Assembly (NCBI RefSeq): GCF_019802125.1
Contig: NZ_JAHVHT010000001.1
Coordinates: 1,178,001-1,242,000 of the forward strand
Source: Tateyamaria omphalii
Lineage (GTDB): Bacteria > Pseudomonadota > Alphaproteobacteria > Rhodobacterales > Rhodobacteraceae
Length of the DNA stretch: 64,000 nt
Reading direction: 5' to 3'
The notes below the pieces were generated by a model. That model searched no databases, had not been told where the DNA came from, and saw only the letters and a program-made list of their open reading frames with translations. The position numbers and the translations under genes are program-made. Of this stretch, positions 53,603-62,992 are shown piece by piece; positions within the stretch are counted from its first letter, which is position 1, and every line of letters begins with the position of its first letter.

Positions 53603-54751
53603 TTAGACATCGATGGACATCGCTTGGTACTTTGCGCGTGGCCGGATCATCGTGCCCGACTTTGCTTGTTCAATTGCATGTGCAGCCCAGCCCGCGGTTC
53701 GACCAACTGAAAAAATCGTGGTTGCTGCTTCATCTGGCCATTCGAAGTGGCGCATCGCAGCTGCCAACGCGATGTCAATGTTCGCTGGCAGCGAGAGGCG
53801 CTTGGATGCCTCCGCCACAGCCTGACGCACTGGCGAGTGCCGCGAAATGAGATTGAGCAGATAGGCGGCTCTCGGGTCGCCCCCGGAATAGAGCGGGTGA
53901 CCAAAGCCAAACGAATAGGGAGGATGATCGGCATTTTCCGCGAGGAACTGCTCAAATCGACCTTCTAGCGTCGTATGCAAGGCTTGGTTGGCCAGCGACG
54001 CGACGCCTCCGTGGCGGGGGCCACTCAAGGTTGCAACACCTGCGAGCAATGCCGCCGCAAGGCTGCCACCGGTCGACGCGCAAACGCGCACGGCAAATGT
54101 CGACGGATTCAGTTCATGATCGCTGAGCAATACCAATGCCTGCCGGACAACGTTGACGGCTTCGGGCGTAAGGCCCCATTTGGCTCCGATACGCACATGA
54201 ACCGGTCCTGATGAATGTCCCGCCAAACAGGCATCGGTTATCAGTGACAGAGCGCGTCCAACCTCCCGCGACATATCCGACATGTCTCGACCGGCGAGCG
54301 ATGGCGCGCCATCAGCCTCTTCCGCAAGGGTTTTCATCGCCCGCGCAAAGAGCGATGTCCCTGAAATCTTGGCCCGCGTTTCCGGAAGAGTGACGTGATC
54401 GAAACCGCACAGAAGGGCAGCGGTTTCTTCGAGTGTCATATTTCTAGCACAGTCTTCAATCGCATGTTCCCGCAACCAGATCGTCCCGTCTCGGACCTCA
54501 GAGATGGACGTAACCAGAACCGGGTCACCCCACCGGATGGCAGCCTGAGCAACATCGGCTCGCGCTCTTGGGCGCCGGTTCTGACGGAGCAAACGATCCA
54601 AGTCGGGCAGAAAGTACAGACTTTGCCGCGCATCGCGCGGATCGGTCTTCAGACGAATGCGGTGCCGGGAAACATAGGCATAGAGCGTCTGAGCCTTTAC
54701 TCCCAGCAACGCGCACGCTGCCTGTGTGTCGATCCAATTGCCGTTCTTCAT
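53603..54751 (-). CDS. Citrate-synthase-like protein with N-terminal HTH
   Basis: A 382-residue fusion. Residues 1-60 form a MerR-like HTH/wing (DTQAACALLGVKAQTLYAYV, then an Arg-rich loop), and residues 75-382 form a citrate synthase fold. The three catalytic residues are kept: His247 (PRHGG), His285 (FGHPLY) and Asp326 (NID), although the usual GHRVY arginine is a proline. Real citrate synthases lack the HTH, so it may be a CoA-dependent synthase that also binds DNA, or a metabolite-sensing regulator. It is divergent from the CoA transferase with 73 bp between starts. The TTG at 54769 falls within a TTGATCAA dyad and is not preferred. Confidence 0.72.
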   Translation of the reverse strand: MKNGNWIDTQAACALLGVKAQTLYAYVSRHRIRLKTDPRDARQSLYFLPDLDRLLRQNRRPRARADVAQAAIRWGDPVLVTSISEVRDGTIWLREHAIEDCARNMTLEETAALLCGFDHVTLPETRAKISGTSLFARAMKTLAEEADGAPSLAGRDMSDMSREVGRALSLITDACLAGHSSGPVHVRIGAKWGLTPEAVNVVRQALVLLSDHELNPSTFAVRVCASTGGSLAAALLAGVATLSGPRHGGVASLANQALHTTLEGRFEQFLAENADHPPYSFGFGHPLYSGGDPRAAYLLNLISRHSPVRQAVAEASKRLSLPANIDIALAAAMRHFEWPDEAATTIFSVGRTAGWAAHAIEQAKSGTMIRPRAKYQAMSIDV

Positions 54752-54824
54752 GTTGATTATATTGATCAAGATTTACTTTCGATCAAGGAATCGCACTCTG
54801 GCCGCACTCTTTGCAGGAGCATCC
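54752..54824. promoter_or_regulatory. Divergent control region with TTGATC..GATCAA dyad
   Basis: TTGATCAA (54762-54769) and GATCAA (54781-54786) lie between the two divergent genes. Such a dyad could be an autoregulatory site for the HTH of the citrate-synthase-like protein. This is inferred from position only. Confidence 0.35.
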
Positions 54825-56150
54825 ATGGCCGACACATTCCTTTCCCAGATCGAAGCTGTTCTTGATCCGTCCGATAGGTCGACGCCCAATGTGATTGTCA
54901 CAGGTGACGCTGAACTGCCGTCTTGTTTCGCTGTGACGGACCTTGCCGTATCGACTATGCGTGCAGCAGCAACACAACTTGCGGCTCTGACTGGCGCGCG
55001 TGACGTCACCGTTGACCGACGCCTCGCATCCCTTTGGTTCGATATGACCTTGCGGCCTCAAGGATGGGTGTTGCCGGATGCATGGGACGCCATTGCCGGG
55101 GTCTATCAAACAGCCGACGGGTGGATACGACTTCACACAAATGCGCCACACCATCGAGAGGCCGCATTGCGTGTTCTGGACTGTGCGGCCGACAAACAAG
55201 CTGTGGGAGCGGCCGTGAGCAGATGGCACAGGTCGCAATTGGAAGACGCCGTCGTTTCGGAGGAGGGGGCTGCGGCGGCGATGTACAGCATGGCGGAATG
55301 GGCGGCACATCCTCAGGGGCAAGCGGTCGCAAAAGACCCCCTGATTGCCTGGGAGGAAGTTGCCGAAGGCATGTCAAAAGTGGCGCTACAAGACCTGAAG
55401 GTTCTGGATCTCACGCGTGTACTGGCCGGGCCGGTGGCTACTCGATTTTTGGCCGGGTACGGCGCGCGTGTTCTGCGGATCGACCCGCCATGGTGGAATG
55501 AACCCGGGGTGGAGCCGGAGGTCACCCTTGGTAAAAAACGGACGGGTCTTGACCTGACACAGCCTGACGATCGGCAGGTCTTTGAAGGTCTCCTTGCGCA
55601 GGCAGACGTTCTTGTTCACGGATACCGGCCAGGTGCCTTGACCGGGTTGGGCTACGACCCAAGGCGTCTGCGCGCAATCTCTCCGCACATCATCGACGTT
55701 AGCCTTTGTGCGTATGGATTGCGCGGACCCTGGGCCGGTCGGCGCGGATTTGACAGCCTTGTACAAATGAGTTGCGGGATTGCCCATGAAGGCATGATCC
55801 GGAAGAAATCGGCACATCCCGTGTCGCTGCCGGTGCAAGCCCTTGACCATGCGACAGGCTATCTGCTGGCAGCAGCCGTCTTGCGCGCACTCCGAGTTCG
55901 CAATCAAACCGGGCGTATTCTGTCCGCGCGTTTGTCTTTGGCACGCACCGCGGAACTGCTCATATCAGAAGGCGCGCGCGGATTTATCGGGAGGGATTTG
56001 ACCGAAACTGCAAATGACTTGTCAGAAACGAAAGAAATGACGAGTTGGGGTTCTGCGCGGCGGCTGCGTTTTCCGATCCTCATAGATGGTGCGGAACCAA
56101 AATGGCAGCTTCCGGCAGGAAAATTGAGAATGGACGCGCCAGCTTGGTGA
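54825..56150 (+). CDS. CaiB/BaiF-type CoA transferase with permuted domain order
   Basis: A 441-residue type III CoA transferase. The Rossmann entry motif LKVLDLTRVLAGP, normally at the very N-terminus, is at residues 191-203 here. The segment that normally follows it in the small domain (TADGW, 96-100, and the HP repeat near 160) comes first, so the protein is circularly permuted or built from a tandem fragment. The catalytic Asp is likely Asp310 in GFDSLVQMS. ATG 54825 follows CAGGAGC. It probably transfers CoA to an acid that the divergent synthase-like protein uses or senses. Confidence 0.75.
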   Translation: MADTFLSQIEAVLDPSDRSTPNVIVTGDAELPSCFAVTDLAVSTMRAAATQLAALTGARDVTVDRRLASLWFDMTLRPQGWVLPDAWDAIAGVYQTADGWIRLHTNAPHHREAALRVLDCAADKQAVGAAVSRWHRSQLEDAVVSEEGAAAAMYSMAEWAAHPQGQAVAKDPLIAWEEVAEGMSKVALQDLKVLDLTRVLAGPVATRFLAGYGARVLRIDPPWWNEPGVEPEVTLGKKRTGLDLTQPDDRQVFEGLLAQADVLVHGYRPGALTGLGYDPRRLRAISPHIIDVSLCAYGLRGPWAGRRGFDSLVQMSCGIAHEGMIRKKSAHPVSLPVQALDHATGYLLAAAVLRALRVRNQTGRILSARLSLARTAELLISEGARGFIGRDLTETANDLSETKEMTSWGSARRLRFPILIDGAEPKWQLPAGKLRMDAPAW

Positions 56151-56263
56151 ATAATGAGAGGCGAAGCCCGCTGGCGGACATTGGCGCGACTGCTGCGAAT
56201 TCTCATTCGGTCTTGCACAGGAGGTCGATCCAGACCGGAGGCCGTGCAAGTTGCGACCGTCGC

Positions 56264-56842
56264 TCAACGCCGGCCCTCGACCAACTCTGCAGCCAGTCGG
56301 GCAAGGTTCTTGGGAGAGCGGTCATCCAACGTGTCGGTCGATATACGGCCCTCTGCAGCAAGAGAGGCAAGGCCATGCACGATCCCCCATGCGCCGAGTG
56401 TTCGCTCTTTCCGCTCGACCTCCGTCGCCGCTGGAAACACGGCCTCAATGGTATCGCGAAGCATGTCGTAGGCCGCGCGGGACACCTGACGAAGCTTCTC
56501 GTCGTCTTCAAGACGCGTGCCTGTGGCGAACATGAGCCGGTACAAGCCCAGATTGCTTTTGGCAAAGGCCATATAAGCTTCCGCCAACGCAGTAAGGTCA
56601 GTTCGGTCACGCCTTGCTGCTTCCAATTCCGATGCAAGGAGTTCGAAGCCGCGCACCGCGAGAGCCGTCATAAGGTCAGATTTCGTACGAAAATGCGCGT
56701 GCGGAGCCGTGGAACTGACACCAAGCTTCATAGCCAGCGCTCTAATGCTTGGTATCTTGTCGGGTGTGCGGCGTAGATCGTCTTCGGCGGCATCCAGGAG
56801 AGCGCTGCGCAGGTCTCCGTGATGATAAGTGTTTTCACTCAT
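56264..56842 (-). CDS. TetR-family transcriptional regulator
   Basis: A 192-residue regulator with YHHGDLRSALLDAAEDDL at the start, an HTH (SIRALAMKLGVSSTAPHAHFRTKSDLM, about 32-58) and the WHG-type C-terminal domain of TetR (GIVHGLASLAAEGR). It is divergent from a 68-residue membrane protein gene with 79 bp between the starts, in which TGCAAAGTTA and TGCATAGTTA form direct repeats. Likely represses that gene. Confidence 0.85.
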   Translation of the reverse strand: MSENTYHHGDLRSALLDAAEDDLRRTPDKIPSIRALAMKLGVSSTAPHAHFRTKSDLMTALAVRGFELLASELEAARRDRTDLTALAEAYMAFAKSNLGLYRLMFATGTRLEDDEKLRQVSRAAYDMLRDTIEAVFPAATEVERKERTLGAWGIVHGLASLAAEGRISTDTLDDRSPKNLARLAAELVEGRR

Positions 56843-56861
56843 GGCATTTCCAATCTAAGCA

Positions 56862-56886
56862 TTGCAAAGTTAGCGCTGCATAGTTA
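56862..56886. promoter_or_regulatory. Direct repeats between divergent TetR and small membrane protein genes
   Basis: TTGCAAAGTTA (56862-56872) and CTGCATAGTTA (56876-56886) share nine of 11 bases and are 14 bp apart. They may be half-sites for the TetR regulator. Confidence 0.4.
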
Positions 56887-56921
56887 CATGTGTGGCAGAG
56901 GCAACACGAAGGGTCAAACCT

Positions 56922-57128
56922 ATGAACGCCACTAAGCTACGCACCTATTTACGCTGGTTCCACATCGTGGGTGGACTGATCATCGGCACTTACCTTTATT
57001 CCCCTTGGTCCGCGAACGTCGCGTTTACGTCGCTGACCTTGTACGTGGTGACGCCCGCTCTCGTTCTCAGTGGGCTTGCGATGTGGAAGCAGGGGGCCTT
57101 GACGCGGTTTTTCCGCCGCGATGTTTAG
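56922..57128 (+). CDS. Small two-TM membrane protein
   Basis: A 68-residue protein with two hydrophobic segments (about residues 14-30 and 36-54) and a basic C-terminus ending TRFFRRDV. No family recognised. ATG 56922 is preferred over the upstream in-frame codon at 56892, which lies close to the direct repeats. Its regulation by the divergent TetR is inferred. Confidence 0.55.
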   Translation: MNATKLRTYLRWFHIVGGLIIGTYLYSPWSANVAFTSLTLYVVTPALVLSGLAMWKQGALTRFFRRDV

Positions 57129-57350
57129 GCGTTTCTGTATGAGGATTGAACAACACCCGCGCGACCAGACGTTCATGCTCGGCATCGCTAAGACCTTGTT
57201 TGTTCGCGGTGTGCCAGTTCGGGTATCGGATGTCGGTTCTGGGCTGTGTGCCCGGATAGTGTGACGCGCTCTTGGTTGAGATGCTGCGCTGCCTTCCAGA
57301 GTCGCCATGAGTCCTTTGGTGCCGACTGCTGAATTTCGCAGGAATGGCCG
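57129..57350. other. Intergenic region without a clear gene
   Basis: About 220 bp between the small membrane protein and the MFS gene stop. A short minus-strand frame runs through it but shows no family features. Nothing else was identified. Confidence 0.35.
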
Positions 57351-58640
57351 CTAGCCAATCTCAGAGTTAAGGCGTTTGGCGAGGAGGCCAATCAGGATCA
57401 TGGCAACAACCAGAAACACCGCGCCGACCATCCAAGCCGTAGGTGTGGAATAGACCTCGGCGATGGCTCCCGCCAAGATCAGACCCAAAGCTCCTCCGAG
57501 TTGCTGTATCAGCGACCTCAGAGACAGCATTGTGGATCGCTGGCGGTCGTCTACGGATCCATGCAGGATGCTGCTGGCTGGCGTTTCAGAAACGCCAAGG
57601 ATGACAGAATACAGGATGAAAGCCGTCACAAAGCCGACGATGCCGCTTTGTAGAGCCAAGGCGATCTGAACGCCGGCCATGCAGGCAAATGCTGCCGCAA
57701 GCGTAACCGCATGCCGCCTCTTGAAAATGCGGCTGATGCGTGGAGAAAGCCACGCACCGAATGCAATTGAGAAAAAGTAGGTCGCGGTCAGGACACCGAT
57801 GATTGTATTTGCATAGCCTTCTTCCAACATTGGCTTTGCATGGGTCGGCCAAATCACCTCAACCGGATTGGTCGCCATCAGGAAAAACGCCAGAGCTGCC
57901 AAAAGCACTGACAACGCCGGATGTCTCAGAGCGAGAAGACCTGCGTCTTTGATCACGAGAGGTACAGTTGCAAAACCCTGTTTCAAAGCTTGAGGGTTCA
58001 GCGGGCGCGGCTTTTCCTCGATAACGACCAAGGTGTAAACGAACACACCAAGCATCACTGCCAAGCTCGCCGCATAAGACACATCATAGACGCTGAAACC
58101 CGGTCTCTCTGCCAACGAACCTAGAAGATCGGGCAGAAGCCCCCCCAAAACGGCGCCCACAGCCAAGCCCATGGCGTTGGCCCATTGTGCTTTTGCAAGA
58201 GCGGGTTGAACATCCACATTCGGGGCCGTGGCTTTGAACGTCTCAACGAACCAAGCGTCGAGCGTGCCCGACCGCAGCGCACGTCCAAAACCGATGAAAG
58301 CAAATGAGAGCGCGAGAACATAGAAATCGCTTGTCGAAAGAAAAAGTGCGAGTGAGACCAAACTGGCGACGACCGCGGCCAGAAAGACCGGCTTGCGTCC
58401 GATGTTGTCGGCCAATCCGCCGAACGGGAGCTCCATTGCCATGGTTGTAAGTGAGTAAATCCCAAAGAGCAGCGAAATCTGGAAAAGGTCCATACCTCGA
58501 TCCGTCAACGCAAGCGCAACGACGGCAACCGTCAAACCCATCGCAAAACGATCGAGAAACTGGTGGACCTGAAACACCCGAATGTGCCGTCTCGCCTGAA
58601 CGGTCAGCGCAGCGATGGAGAACTCTAATTCGGTTGCCAT
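57351..58640 (-). CDS. Major facilitator superfamily transporter
   Basis: A 429-residue protein with about 12 hydrophobic segments, the MFS motif A GGLADNIGRKPVFLA between TM2 and TM3 (about 72-88) and a C-terminal QLGGALGLILAG region. It fits drug-resistance-type or small-metabolite MFS transporters. ATG 58640 fits the cytoplasmic N-terminus; the in-frame extension to 58697 adds a charged leader with no support. The nearby TetR at 56264 might control it but lies divergently. Confidence 0.85.
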   Translation of the reverse strand: MATELEFSIAALTVQARRHIRVFQVHQFLDRFAMGLTVAVVALALTDRGMDLFQISLLFGIYSLTTMAMELPFGGLADNIGRKPVFLAAVVASLVSLALFLSTSDFYVLALSFAFIGFGRALRSGTLDAWFVETFKATAPNVDVQPALAKAQWANAMGLAVGAVLGGLLPDLLGSLAERPGFSVYDVSYAASLAVMLGVFVYTLVVIEEKPRPLNPQALKQGFATVPLVIKDAGLLALRHPALSVLLAALAFFLMATNPVEVIWPTHAKPMLEEGYANTIIGVLTATYFFSIAFGAWLSPRISRIFKRRHAVTLAAAFACMAGVQIALALQSGIVGFVTAFILYSVILGVSETPASSILHGSVDDRQRSTMLSLRSLIQQLGGALGLILAGAIAEVYSTPTAWMVGAVFLVVAMILIGLLAKRLNSEIG

Positions 58641-59439
58641 GGTCGCACCTTCGTCGTTGCAGGCAACTTGCACAATACCTCGGCGGAGCCGAGGCACGTG
58701 GCGCGCACCAAACCAGTCGTTCGAATCTGATTGGGGCAGGGGACTGATTGGTGGTACTTTGAGGCTATCGCTGTCTTCTCGCTCCGGAGCATTTCTCTCA
58801 GCCTAGCCGAACACAAGGCCGCATCCGCATTGGTGCAACCGGACGTGTCTCCGGATCCGCACGACACATGTATCACCGCTCAGCGTTCATTGACGGAAGG
58901 GCGTTCACATCAAAGGCGTCGTTGACGCAATTTTCTGGCCGAAAGTGATATTGAAAGCATCATGATAAGAGCGGCCGACACCACAACCAACCTGGCACTC
59001 GGGATTTCAACCGTATTCGGTGCATCGCCAGAGTCACGGATAGAACTCCAACAGAGCCATGATTTACCATCGATAAAAATAGACGACCGGCTTCAGGCGG
59101 GGTTGCGTCGGAGTGTCCCTCACCATGGCAATCAATAGCTACGGCAGTCCGGAATAGGAATGACAGAGAGCCGGTTGTTCGCCGGATCGGACCATTGCGG
59201 CAAGCCACTTGAATGCCAACGTGGTCAGGCCGACACAGTTTTTTCGTTGAGACAGCTCAGGGTTCCCCAAACCGCCAAATCGCAACGATTTCATTGGGGA
59301 GAGAGGCTTATCCATTCAGTCCCAAAGTATTGAAAATCCCACAGCGTTTCATACAAGCATCTCAAAGCCTTATAATCCACATTATGTAATTTAAAAAACG
59401 GGTGAAAATGACTTGAGTCAGTGATTTACAATGCACAGT
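58641..59439. other. Long intergenic region (about 800 bp) without a recognisable gene
   Basis: The stretch contains a short CCTCGGC-GGA-GCCGAGG hairpin (58679-58695). AT content rises towards 59300-59430. Short frames on both strands (for instance 58960-59208 minus) look like chance frames without domain features. A short TGACT-TG-AGTCA dyad near 59409-59420 lies just past the phoB stop. It may be a decayed insertion or a junction of the accessory region. Confidence 0.4.
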
Positions 59440-60129
59440 TCATCCCAGTGCGTATCCAGCCCCACGTACAGTCCGCACTGGATCTGTTCCACCAAAATAC
59501 GTCAATGCTTTGCGCAAGCGACCGATATGCACGTCCACTGTCCTCGTGTCGACATAAATGTCGCGCCCCCAGACACGGTCGAGCAATTGCTCTCGGCTCC
59601 AGACCCGTCCCGGTTTTTCCATGAACGTGCTGAGCAAGCGGAACTCCGTCGGCCCAAGTTTCAACTCGTCCGTGCCGCGCGTCACCTTGTGGCTCTCGGC
59701 GTCCAACACGATATCGTCGAATTCAAGCCGTTGGCCAACGGTCGAAGGACGCACGCGGCGCAATTGGCTTCGCACACGCGCCATCAGCTCGATCACGGAA
59801 TACGGTTTGACCACATAGTCATCGGCACCCGTTTCCAGCCCACGCACCTTATCCACTTCCTCTGACCGCGCCGACAGCATGATGACCGGAATGCTCCGTG
59901 TCTCTGGTTTGATCTTCAGCCTGCGACACACTTCGATCCCTGACAGGTTCGGCATCATCCAATCCAGGACGATGATGTCCGGCATGTCCTCATCCACAAG
60001 CAGCAAGGCTTCGTCACCATTCTGCGCGCGGCTGACGGCAAAGCCTTCTGCTTCGAGGTTATACGCAAGCACTTCGCGTTGTGCGGGTTCATCTTCGACA
60101 ACCAGAACACGGGGCTGATCGGCGGGCAT
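59440..60129 (-). CDS. phoB: Phosphate regulon response regulator PhoB
   Basis: A 229-residue OmpR/PhoB-type regulator. The receiver domain has acidic pocket EDE (near 12-14), phospho-acceptor Asp in VLDWMMPN (near 55) and ARSEEVDKVRGLETGADDYVVKPY. The winged-helix domain ends with the RTVDVHIGRLRKAL recognition segment. It activates Pho-box promoters when phosphate is short. It is the last gene of the pst-phoU-phoB set; no phoR gene is in the window. Note the high identity to the E. coli recognition helix. Confidence 0.95.
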   Translation of the reverse strand: MPADQPRVLVVEDEPAQREVLAYNLEAEGFAVSRAQNGDEALLLVDEDMPDIIVLDWMMPNLSGIEVCRRLKIKPETRSIPVIMLSARSEEVDKVRGLETGADDYVVKPYSVIELMARVRSQLRRVRPSTVGQRLEFDDIVLDAESHKVTRGTDELKLGPTEFRLLSTFMEKPGRVWSREQLLDRVWGRDIYVDTRTVDVHIGRLRKALTYFGGTDPVRTVRGAGYALG

Positions 60130-60141
60130 GGGACTGTTCTC

Positions 60142-60843
60142 CTAGGCCTGAAGCGAGGTTTTGTCCGCCTTCTGGCGGTTTTCATCGGGCGTCGTTCCGG
60201 TAACCAGATACACGACCTGTTCGGCGATGGATGTGACGTGATCGCCCATCCGTTCGATGTTCTTGGCGATGAAATGCAGGTGCATACAGGCCGTGATGTT
60301 GCGCGGATCTTCCATCATGAAGGTTAGGAACTCGCGGAAAAGCGCGTTGTACATCTGGTCGACTTCGGTGTCGCGGTCGATCACATCCTGTGCCAGTTCT
60401 GCATCGCGCGCGACATAGGCATCAAGCGCGTCTTTCAGCATCCTCTCGACCTCTTTCGCCATCCGGCGCAAAGCGGCAGCACTGTCGTTCACGGGCGCCA
60501 TCTGCGACAAGACGCTTGTGCGCTTGCCCATGTTTTTTGCATAGTCTCCAATGCGTTCCAGGTTGGCGCTCACCTTGATCACGGACAGCACGAGCCGCAG
60601 GTCAATGGCCGTAGGCGCACGCAGCGCGATGACGCGAGCGGCTTCTTCGTTGATCAACTCCTCGAGCTCATCAATCGCCTTGTCGCCCTTGCGGACCTGC
60701 TCTGCACGCTCTTCGTCGCGCGTCTCCAAGCTGATGGCGGCTTCCAGAATGGCGTTCTCGACCAGCCCGCCCATCTTCATGATCTGCGCCTGGATCGCTT
60801 CGAGGTCCCGGTCAAAGGCCGAGGCGATGTGTTGGTCTTGCAT
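60142..60843 (-). CDS. phoU: Phosphate signalling complex protein PhoU
   Basis: A 233-residue protein of two repeated three-helix bundles, with the metal-binding acidic pattern ERIGDYAKN (near 96-104) and ERMGDHVTSIAEQV near 195. It inhibits PhoR when phosphate is plentiful, through the Pst transporter. It is 12 bp after pstB and 12 bp before phoB. Confidence 0.94.
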   Translation of the reverse strand: MQDQHIASAFDRDLEAIQAQIMKMGGLVENAILEAAISLETRDEERAEQVRKGDKAIDELEELINEEAARVIALRAPTAIDLRLVLSVIKVSANLERIGDYAKNMGKRTSVLSQMAPVNDSAAALRRMAKEVERMLKDALDAYVARDAELAQDVIDRDTEVDQMYNALFREFLTFMMEDPRNITACMHLHFIAKNIERMGDHVTSIAEQVVYLVTGTTPDENRQKADKTSLQA

Positions 60844-60855
60844 GTCTTCTGCTCC

Positions 60856-61653
60856 TTAGCCGATACGGCCAGTGATGTAGCTTTCGGTGCGCGGATCGTT
60901 CGGGTTGGTAAAGATCTGACCCGTCTCGCCATATTCAACAAGGTTGCCGAGGTGGAAGAAGGCTGTCTTCTGGCTCACCCGCGCCGCTTGCTGCATGGAG
61001 TGCGTGACGATCACCACCGAATAGCTTTGGCGCAACTCGTCGATCAGTTCCTCCACCTGTGCTGTTGCGATGGGATCAAGCGCTGAGCATGGCTCGTCCA
61101 TCAGCAGCACCTCTGGTTCCGTCGCCACAGCCCGTGCAATGCACAAACGTTGCTGCTGACCACCAGACAGACCCGTTCCCGGCGCATCGAGACGATCCTT
61201 AACCTCGTCCCAGATCGCACCACGACGCAGGGATTTCTCAACCAATTCATCAAGTTCTGCCTTGTTCTTCGCAAGGCCGTGGATGCGTGGGCCGTAGGCC
61301 ACATTGTCATAGATCGACTTCGGAAACGGGTTGGGCTTTTGGAACACCATCCCGACCTTGGCGCGCAGCTGTACCGGATCGACCTTGGGGTCATAGATGT
61401 CTTCGCCGTCGATCAGGATATTCCCTTCCATCCGGGCAACATCAATTGTGTCGTTCATCCGATTGATACAACGCAGAAAAGTCGACTTACCACAGCCCGA
61501 TGGACCGATGAATGCCGTCACCGTCTTGTCGTCAATCTCGACATCCACGTCCTTGATCGCGTGATTGTCCCCGTAGTAGACCTGCACGCCTTTGGCCGCG
61601 ATCTTGACGTCGTTTTGATCCAAGTCTCTCTCCACAATTCTCATGTCGTTCAT
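60856..61653 (-). CDS. pstB: Phosphate ABC transporter ATP-binding protein PstB
   Basis: A 265-residue ATPase with Walker [10 protein letters not shown] (near 52-60), Q-loop [10 protein letters not shown], signature [14 protein letters not shown], Walker [14 protein letters not shown] and the [12 protein letters not shown] switch. It powers the PstA-PstC channel and is 10 bp after pstA. The [10 protein letters not shown] motif is diagnostic for PstB. Confidence 0.96.
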   Translation of the reverse strand: MNDMRIVERDLDQNDVKIAAKGVQVYYGDNHAIKDVDVEIDDKTVTAFIGPSGCGKSTFLRCINRMNDTIDVARMEGNILIDGEDIYDPKVDPVQLRAKVGMVFQKPNPFPKSIYDNVAYGPRIHGLAKNKAELDELVEKSLRRGAIWDEVKDRLDAPGTGLSGGQQQRLCIARAVATEPEVLLMDEPCSALDPIATAQVEELIDELRQSYSVVIVTHSMQQAARVSQKTAFFHLGNLVEYGETGQIFTNPNDPRTESYITGRIG

Positions 61654-61663
61654 GGGCTTGCCC

Positions 61664-62992
61664 CTACCAGCGGCGTTCGAACCGGCGCCGCAAGATCACG
61701 GCGATGGTGTTCATGGTGACCAGGAACAAGAGCAGCACAATGATGCCGCCCCAGGCCTTTTCGGTAAAGACCGCGTCGGAGCGCGCGGCCCAGTTGTAAA
61801 TCTGCGCCGGCACGGCCGAGTTCGGCTCAAGGAACCCTTCCACAAATGTGTCCGGATAGCGCGCCACGAAACCGACCATCCCGATCAGCAGCAGTGGCGC
61901 GGTTTCGCCCAACGCCTGCGCCAGCCCGATGATGGTGCCGGTCAGGATGCCGGGCGCCGCCAGCGGCAGCACATGGTGGAACACAGCCTGCATTTTCGAG
62001 GCACCTACCCCAAGTGCCGCATCCCGGATTGACGGTGGTACGGCTTTGAGCGATGCGCGGGTCGAGATGATGATCGTCGGCAGCGTCATAAGCGTCAGGA
62101 CCAGACCACCAACAAGCGGCGCCGATTGCGGCAGATGCGCGAACTGGATGAACACGGCAAGGCCCAGGATACCGAAGACGATGGATGGCACGGCGGCAAG
62201 GTTGGCGATGTTGACCTCGATGAAGTCGGTGAAGCGGTTCTTGGGTGCGAATTCCTCAAGGTAGATCGAAGCGGCGACACCAATCGGCAAACTCAGCACC
62301 AGCACCACAAGCATCATGAAGAACGAGCCCAGCACAGAGGCGCCAATGCCAGCTCCGCCTGGGTTGTCCACGCCCGTATCCACGCCGGTGATGAAGTTCC
62401 AGTTGAACACCTGTTTGACCAGACCCGCCTCTTGCATGGCGTCGATCAGGTCGAAATCTTCCGGCATGAAAAAGCGGTTGCCACCTTGCAGGTCCTCACG
62501 GGTGAAGGTCCCCTTCAAGTAGCGATCCACACGCGAAGAGGCCGCAAGCTCGAACCCGATCTGCTCGCCGATCTCATCCTCGTTGTCGCGGTAGTAAGCG
62601 CGGAGGTCGCCACCGACTTTCCCGAGCAGACGTTCAACGGCCTTGTTGTCGAACTCGATCTCGACCCCTTCGGCTTCCATCGTGTCCGACAGCGATGTGA
62701 TGAAGTAACCGGTGTAGATCGCCGTCTTCAGCATCGCCTCTTCGGCTTCGTCATACTGTTCTTGCGTCAGTGTGAAGGGCACCTCGACCACAGCCTGGCG
62801 GAAGGCGGGCAGCCCTGCGCTCAGGATCGCCGACAGAAGGGCCAGCAGGAAAAACAGGCCGGTGCAGATGGCTGCAATCCCATAGGCGCGGAACCGTCGT
62901 TCAGATGCGTTGCGTTTCTTTGTCCGCGCATCTTCCTGCTTCAGCGACTTGGGTGCGCGTGCGTTTTCGGGGGTCATGGCTGCGTCAGTCAT
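61664..62992 (-). CDS. pstA: Phosphate ABC transporter permease PstA
   Basis: A 442-residue permease. A soluble N-terminal region (DUF3333-like, about residues 50-220) is followed by the channel domain with six hydrophobic segments and the EAA-type loop [18 protein letters not shown] (near 355). E. coli PstA is about 296 residues, so the N-terminal extension is the alphaproteobacterial form. Starts one base inside the pstC stop codon. Confidence 0.92.
   Translation of the reverse strand: MTDAAMTPENARAPKSLKQEDARTKKRNASERRFRAYGIAAICTGLFFLLALLSAILSAGLPAFRQAVVEVPFTLTQEQYDEAEEAMLKTAIYTGYFITSLSDTMEAEGVEIEFDNKAVERLLGKVGGDLRAYYRDNEDEIGEQIGFELAASSRVDRYLKGTFTREDLQGGNRFFMPEDFDLIDAMQEAGLVKQVFNWNFITGVDTGVDNPGGAGIGASVLGSFFMMLVVLVLSLPIGVAASIYLEEFAPKNRFTDFIEVNIANLAAVPSIVFGILGLAVFIQFAHLPQSAPLVGGLVLTLMTLPTIIISTRASLKAVPPSIRDAALGVGASKMQAVFHHVLPLAAPGILTGTIIGLAQALGETAPLLLIGMVGFVARYPDTFVEGFLEPNSAVPAQIYNWAARSDAVFTEKAWGGIIVLLLFLVTMNTIAVILRRRFERRW

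Noticed and set aside
50236-59439. Mobile element or prophage
   Set aside because: No transposase, integrase, phage gene or flanking terminal repeats were found; the block looks accessory by gene content only.
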